Below, piece by piece: positions 60,082 to 64,000 of a stretch of DNA of 64,000 nucleotides. The notes under the pieces were generated by a model. It saw nothing but the letters and a program-made list of their open reading frames with translations, made no database searches and was not told the DNA's origin. This DNA comes from Trichoplusia ni (taxonomy: Eukaryota; Arthropoda; Insecta; Lepidoptera; Noctuidae). The position numbers were made by a program, and so were the translations under genes. Numbering within the stretch: the first letter of the stretch is position 1; every line of letters starts with the position of its first letter. The DNA is taken from contig NC_039480.1 of NCBI RefSeq assembly GCF_003590095.1, forward strand, positions 17,275,328 through 17,339,327. The letters are read 5' to 3'.

Positions 60082-60572
60082 GTAAGTGCTGGGCAAAAAC
60101 GCATGGAGTCACAGTGATAGTGCATTTTTATGCTCCATAAAAGGTATAGGCGCGTGTCCGTTTGATGGCTAATTGCACGGCTTGAGGAAATTGATGATGC
60201 TGTTAAACTTACTGGTTAGGGGGAGCTACCAATACAACGAAAACTAGGACTATGCCTGTTGTGGAAGAGAGATGGCACTATGTACAGTGTAGCGCCCCAT
60301 CTTGTTTTAACAACGTGATATGTAGCAACGATGACTGCGATTGTAGTCCGTTATGGGTGAATTGGATTTCAAAGATTTTAAATAGGATTTAAACCAAAAA
60401 CAAAGGAAGGACAAAAGCGGATTGGCTATTTACAGAAAAAAGCCGTTGAAGTCTAATCATAGGTTTTTTGCCCTTTAGATTTAAACAAAAATAACTTATC
60501 TAAATGGAGATTAATAGTGTCATAGTTTCAATATAATTCATGTTCAATGGTTATGTAGATATATTACTTTAA
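60082..60572. other. Non-coding DNA
   Basis: Includes GAGAGATGGCACTATG / GTAGCGCCCCATCTTG (60264-60305), an imperfect inverted motif related to sequences at 13.7, 34.9 and 50.1 kb. Confidence 0.4.
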
Positions 60573-60788
60573 CTAGCTGTTGCCCGCGACTTCGTTCACG
60601 TGATCGATTGTATTTTCGCTCCTATTAGTCGCAGCGTGATGTTATATAGCATATAGCCTACCTTGATAAAAGGTCTATTCAACACAAAAATAATTTTTCA
60701 ATTCGAACCAGTAGTTCCTGAGATTAGCGCGTTCAAACAAACAAACAAACAAACTCTTCAGCTTTATATATTAGTATAGAAGTATAGA
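60573..60788 (-). mobile_element. Non-autonomous Helitron, family 1, internally deleted
   Basis: CTAGCTGTTGCCCGCGAC at the left; AGCTTTATATATTAGTATAG at the right, followed by repeated TATAGA steps, so the 5' boundary is ambiguous over about 20 bp (60780-60808). Flanks fit A|TC...CTAG|T for the chosen boundary. About 40 bp near the 3' end is missing. Confidence 0.85.
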
Positions 60789-61215
60789 TATAGATATAGA
60801 AGTATAGATTAAAAAGAAATCAAGAACGACTTTTTGCACAACCCCATCCTGCCTCCTCGATCCCTTTATCGGCGAAGCGAGCAACGCCTCAGGTCTTAAA
60901 AGATACATTTATTAACGGATTAAATAATTACTCAAGACATATCACTTGAATTTACAACTCCTGGATCAGTGTAGCGTTTAATTTGAAGTTACATTGAACT
61001 CTTGTGAGGTGGTATTAATGTCTCAGCCGTTAAAAAAATAAAGAGGAATTGTGTTACTTTATTCAATTTTTTAAAGTGTAAAGGGGCATTGTAACAGCCT
61101 AGAATCAGAGAGAGCATGACACCTAAGAGCAAATTAAAAATGTGAATACCAGAGCAAAAAGGATTTTTTTAATTAAAAACATGACTGCACACTCACAAAC
61201 AAAAAAAAATCTATA

Positions 61216-61443
61216 GCAAAATTTTCGATCTATTCCTTTCTAATACCAAAAACGAATACCACTGGTATTAATCAATTATCTCAGTAAATTTCTATTCCGA
61301 ACGAATACCACTCATTAACGAAAATTTCAAATTAAATATTTGAAATTTGGTGTTCGTTTGGAGTAAAATAATAATTTATATTCCAAACTAATACCATTGG
61401 TATTAGTTTTTGGCATTAGAAAGGAATAGATCAAAATTTTCGC
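61216..61443. mobile_element. Fold-back element with about 55-bp inverted termini
   Basis: ATCTATTCCTTTCTAAT, CCAAAAAC and AATACCA...GGTATTA in the left arm match the reverse complement of the right arm with few differences. The interior is also self-complementary (CCGAACGAATACCA with TGGTGTTCGTTTGG, and AAATTTCAAA with TTTGAAATTT). Nearly the whole 228 bp can therefore fold into one hairpin. No coding capacity and no clear target duplication. Confidence 0.8.
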
Positions 61444-61937
61444 ACCCAAAACCACACTACAGTTTTTCCACCCAAGATCAATTTAAAGTTCAACTGAATT
61501 CTTTCACTTTTTCACCTACAAAAACTTCACATTGTACGGTCGAAGCTAATTGCTGTCGACGTACGAAGCTACCGGTGGGTTTATTTACCCCAGTCCGGAT
61601 AGCGCAGTTGTTAAAACGGTACACATTGGCTACCGTGGAACGTCGGACTAGCCTACATATTTTCTACCATTCAGATTCGATGGGAGATTCAAGATCTTTT
61701 GATATGGGCGTTATTTTGATTGAGATTGTTTTGTTTTTTGCATTTGATGCCACCGTTAGGGTTTTAGCTGTGTTAGTGTTGCTATAAAAATATTTTTGTA
61801 GTTTTATGCGTGACATAATTAATAATTTTATTATACTACTACAAACAAGTGTAGAAATCTTTATTCAGAAAAAGACCTTCTTTTTTACACAAAAATTATT
61901 ATTTCTAAGTCTTCCTCTAGAATTGTAGTTAAGAAAA
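61444..61937. other. Non-coding DNA
   Basis: An open frame from 61410 runs to 61787 but starts inside the fold-back element and lacks other support. A tRNA-like GATAGCGCAGTTGTTAAAAC near 61598 may be a worn SINE head. Confidence 0.35.
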
Positions 61938-62166
61938 TCTATACTAATATATAAAGCTGAAGAGTTTGTTTGTTTGTTCGATCGCGCTAATTTCAGGAAC
62001 TACTGGTTCAAATTGAAAAAATATCGAGGAAGGTTTAAGGCTATAAACCATCACGCTGCGACTAATAGGAGCGAAGATACAATGGAAAATGTGGAAAAAA
62101 CAGGGTAGATATAAATCATAACTTATATCTTCTAACCACGGGGACGAAGTCGCGGGCAACAGCTAG
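61938..62166 (+). mobile_element. Non-autonomous Helitron, family 1
   Basis: A|TCTATACTAATATATAAAGC to GCAACAGCTAG|T, 229 bp, with a roughly 25-bp internal deletion (the ATAGACCATTCAT region). Confidence 0.92.
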
Positions 62167-63084
62167 TATTTCTATAATAATAAGTAAAACATTAAAACAG
62201 CTTGTAATAGCTAAGACCATTGACGACAGATTCCCTGAATAGCATCCACAATTATGCGGGACGCGTCCCCGCATATGCTCGCACGATCCTGCATGGATTT
62301 GCACGAGCCCTGTTTATGAAATGAATAATTCTATTATGAATGCTATTGCACTAAGCTTGTGAACAAGTGCCATGGGACAAGTGAGATCAGGCTTTGATAT
62401 ATAAGAACAGAGATAATTGTAGTCACACAATCTTTGACAGTTATGTCCATAAAACGGTTTAGAGTTATATGAAGTAGTTGGTATAGTGGGTAGGTAGTAT
62501 AGTGCGAGAATAGATAGACACAAAATATTACTTAAAAACTGATTTGTCTTTAATAGAAATGTAATTAGAATATTTTTTTCCGTCTACAAGAACATCACTA
62601 TCATTAAACACAATTAGATAAAAGTAGTCTGCGTTGAAATCAAATATCATCGAAATTGGTAGAACCCTTTGAGCGTACACGCACACACACCCACACACAA
62701 AGATGAAACAAAGCCACATACTTCGCATTTATAATATTGATGAGGCAATATAAAAAAAAATTGTAAAGACGTGCCAAATGACCAATAAGTAAGTATATAA
62801 GAACTGTAACGCCAAAAACGCCGAAGTCAAGAAGTAGTCAAAGCTTGCGCTCAGGATAACAGCAGAGACCACTTACTCGTAAAAAAATAAAGTACTATAA
62901 TTATAAAACAATAATTGTTTATGAGTTACACAACAGCAAGCATTCAGATCTAATTAGTTTCGCTCGATTTCATTACTGATATTCTTCTATCCTACTCATC
63001 TTAATTAAAATTTGTTTTCATTTTATTGTATTATCAACTGTTGTTTAGTGATTTCAGAGTACTTGTGTGAACGAGACGGTGCAG
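62167..63084. other. Non-coding DNA
   Basis: A short G+C-rich patch at 62250-62290 includes the palindrome GGGACGCGTCCC. An AC-rich microsatellite lies near 62680-62700. No gene seen. Confidence 0.45.
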
Positions 63085-63116
63085 TATATAACTTAAAGCT
63101 ACGAGTATATCTCTCA
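63085..63116 (+). promoter_or_regulatory. Candidate core promoter: TATA box and initiator
   Basis: TATATAA at 63085-63091 lies 31 bp upstream of the A in CTCATCC (63116), the usual spacing between an insect TATA box and its start site. What follows looks like a 5' UTR ending at a splice donor. Confidence 0.45.
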
Positions 63117-63173
63117 TCCACAACAGCAACTATCGCAATTGAACAATCGCGTGCAAGAACCGAACGTAGCTAG
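63116..63173 (+). other. Candidate non-coding first exon
   Basis: 58 bp from the predicted start site to CGTAGCTAG, followed by the donor GTGAGG. It has no ATG and is rich in CAA/GAA-like triplets and more balanced in base composition than its flanks, as insect 5' UTRs often are. The downstream exon would lie further right. Confidence 0.4.
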
Positions 63174-63251
63174 GTGAGGAAAAAAATGGTGATAGGCTTC
63201 TGAATTTATACTTTTAACTGGATTAATTACTACAGCACTCATACTAAAGAA

Positions 63252-63357
63252 TTTAATTGTTGTGTCGCGGGGGGTTTCACAAACATTCTAGGCACATACA
63301 CAAAGTCACCCAGACATAAAACAACCAGTCGTAGATCACACAATTGCTTGTGCTACA
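63252..63357 (-). repeat. SINE family 1, body only
   Basis: TGTGTCGCGGGGGGTTTCAC, ACAAAGTCACCCAGAC and GATCACACAATTGC match the distal body; the tRNA-like head is gone. Confidence 0.7.
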
Positions 63358-64000
63358 CATATTATAAGCTTTGGCTAGGTGACTTAGTATACTACCCTGG
63401 GGCACCCTGAAAATAATTCTCACACACTTTAATCCAAACTTATCAAAGTACCAAAGCCTTATCAGGGTCACAATTATAGGTTCAACAATGCAACGCCACA
63501 ATTTCAAACATCTTTGAACTGTTATTAACCCAAGAGACGGCAATGTATGACAAATACTCATTGTTTATATGCAAACTGCATTTACTTATGCTATCTCTAT
63601 TCCCACAGCCCACTTTACAATACAATATAGCGAATAGGTATAATTAAAGATGAAATATTTTTAAAATAAGGTAAAAAATGCATTTACGTTTATGATTAAT
63701 TGACTAGACCTATTAGGATGCGCATGATGACTTGAAACGCATAGCCAAACACCGTCACCAGAATGTAAAGGACACTGGTTTAGTCAGTTGGAGCACAGTA
63801 GGTAAGTCTGACAGTAGCCGTTTCCTCTCCCGAGGGGGAGATTATAGGGGAGGTATTCGTGAAGATTCCCCAAGCTTGCCAAAAAAGCCAACACATAATG
63901 TAATTTTCAATTTAGACATAGAAATACCGGCCAGTTTTTTTTACAATACAATACATAAAAAAAAGTCGCACATGAAACGCACAGAATCGTCACTCCATTG
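63358..64000. other. Non-coding DNA, right edge
   Basis: A G+C-richer piece at 63775-63880 (with CCCGAGGGGGAGATTATAGG) may be a repeat. No exon is recognised. Confidence 0.4.

Noticed and set aside
61410..61787. 125-codon ORF
   Set aside because: Its start lies in the right arm of the fold-back element, and the remainder shows no domain or splice support.
63775..63880. G+C-rich segment as exon
   Set aside because: No frame stays open, and there are no convincing splice borders.

Overview
This window looks like intronic and intergenic DNA from a moth or butterfly (Lepidoptera). It is A+T-rich with no long open reading frames. It carries many short repeats of types typical of lepidopteran genomes: non-autonomous Helitrons (5' TC, 3' CTAG, inserted between A and T), tRNA-headed SINEs, a 5S-rRNA-headed SINE with a tail of ATG-type triplets, 5'-truncated LINE ends, and fold-back elements. 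Nothing here is bacterial.

The best-supported gene runs on the minus strand at the left end. Three exons (10077-10014, 2539-2382, 1479-1372) have clean splice sites and join in phase into 109 contiguous codons. Intron lengths are 7.5 kb and 0.9 kb. The gene continues off the left edge, and its 5' exons lie to the right of 10077; one weak candidate is 11967-11922. The pattern of a P-E-x-Y-x-x-x-L segment followed by an L-x-x-L-R-x-x-L-R helix suggests a GBD/FH3 regulatory domain, as in formins or Multiple wing hairs. That identification is inference only.

At the right end the plus strand has a 91-bp exon-like segment (59991-60081) encoding a Pro/Tyr/Trp-rich peptide, and a TATA-plus-initiator signature leading into a short exon with a good donor (63085-63173). 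These may belong to a gene whose body lies to the right. A possible plus-strand start-codon exon lies at 3314-3369.

Between these ends, roughly 12-60 kb is mostly transposon debris in unassigned non-coding DNA. A few stretches read like protein without being recognisable genes (28797-29096, 41773-42108, 43318-43629, 38458-38943) and are best treated as decayed or hypothetical. Two LINE tails and one SINE have target-site duplications that can be read directly, and there are several perfect hairpins and one 16-bp tandem array. I see no functional tRNA or rRNA gene, no CRISPR array and no intact autonomous transposon.
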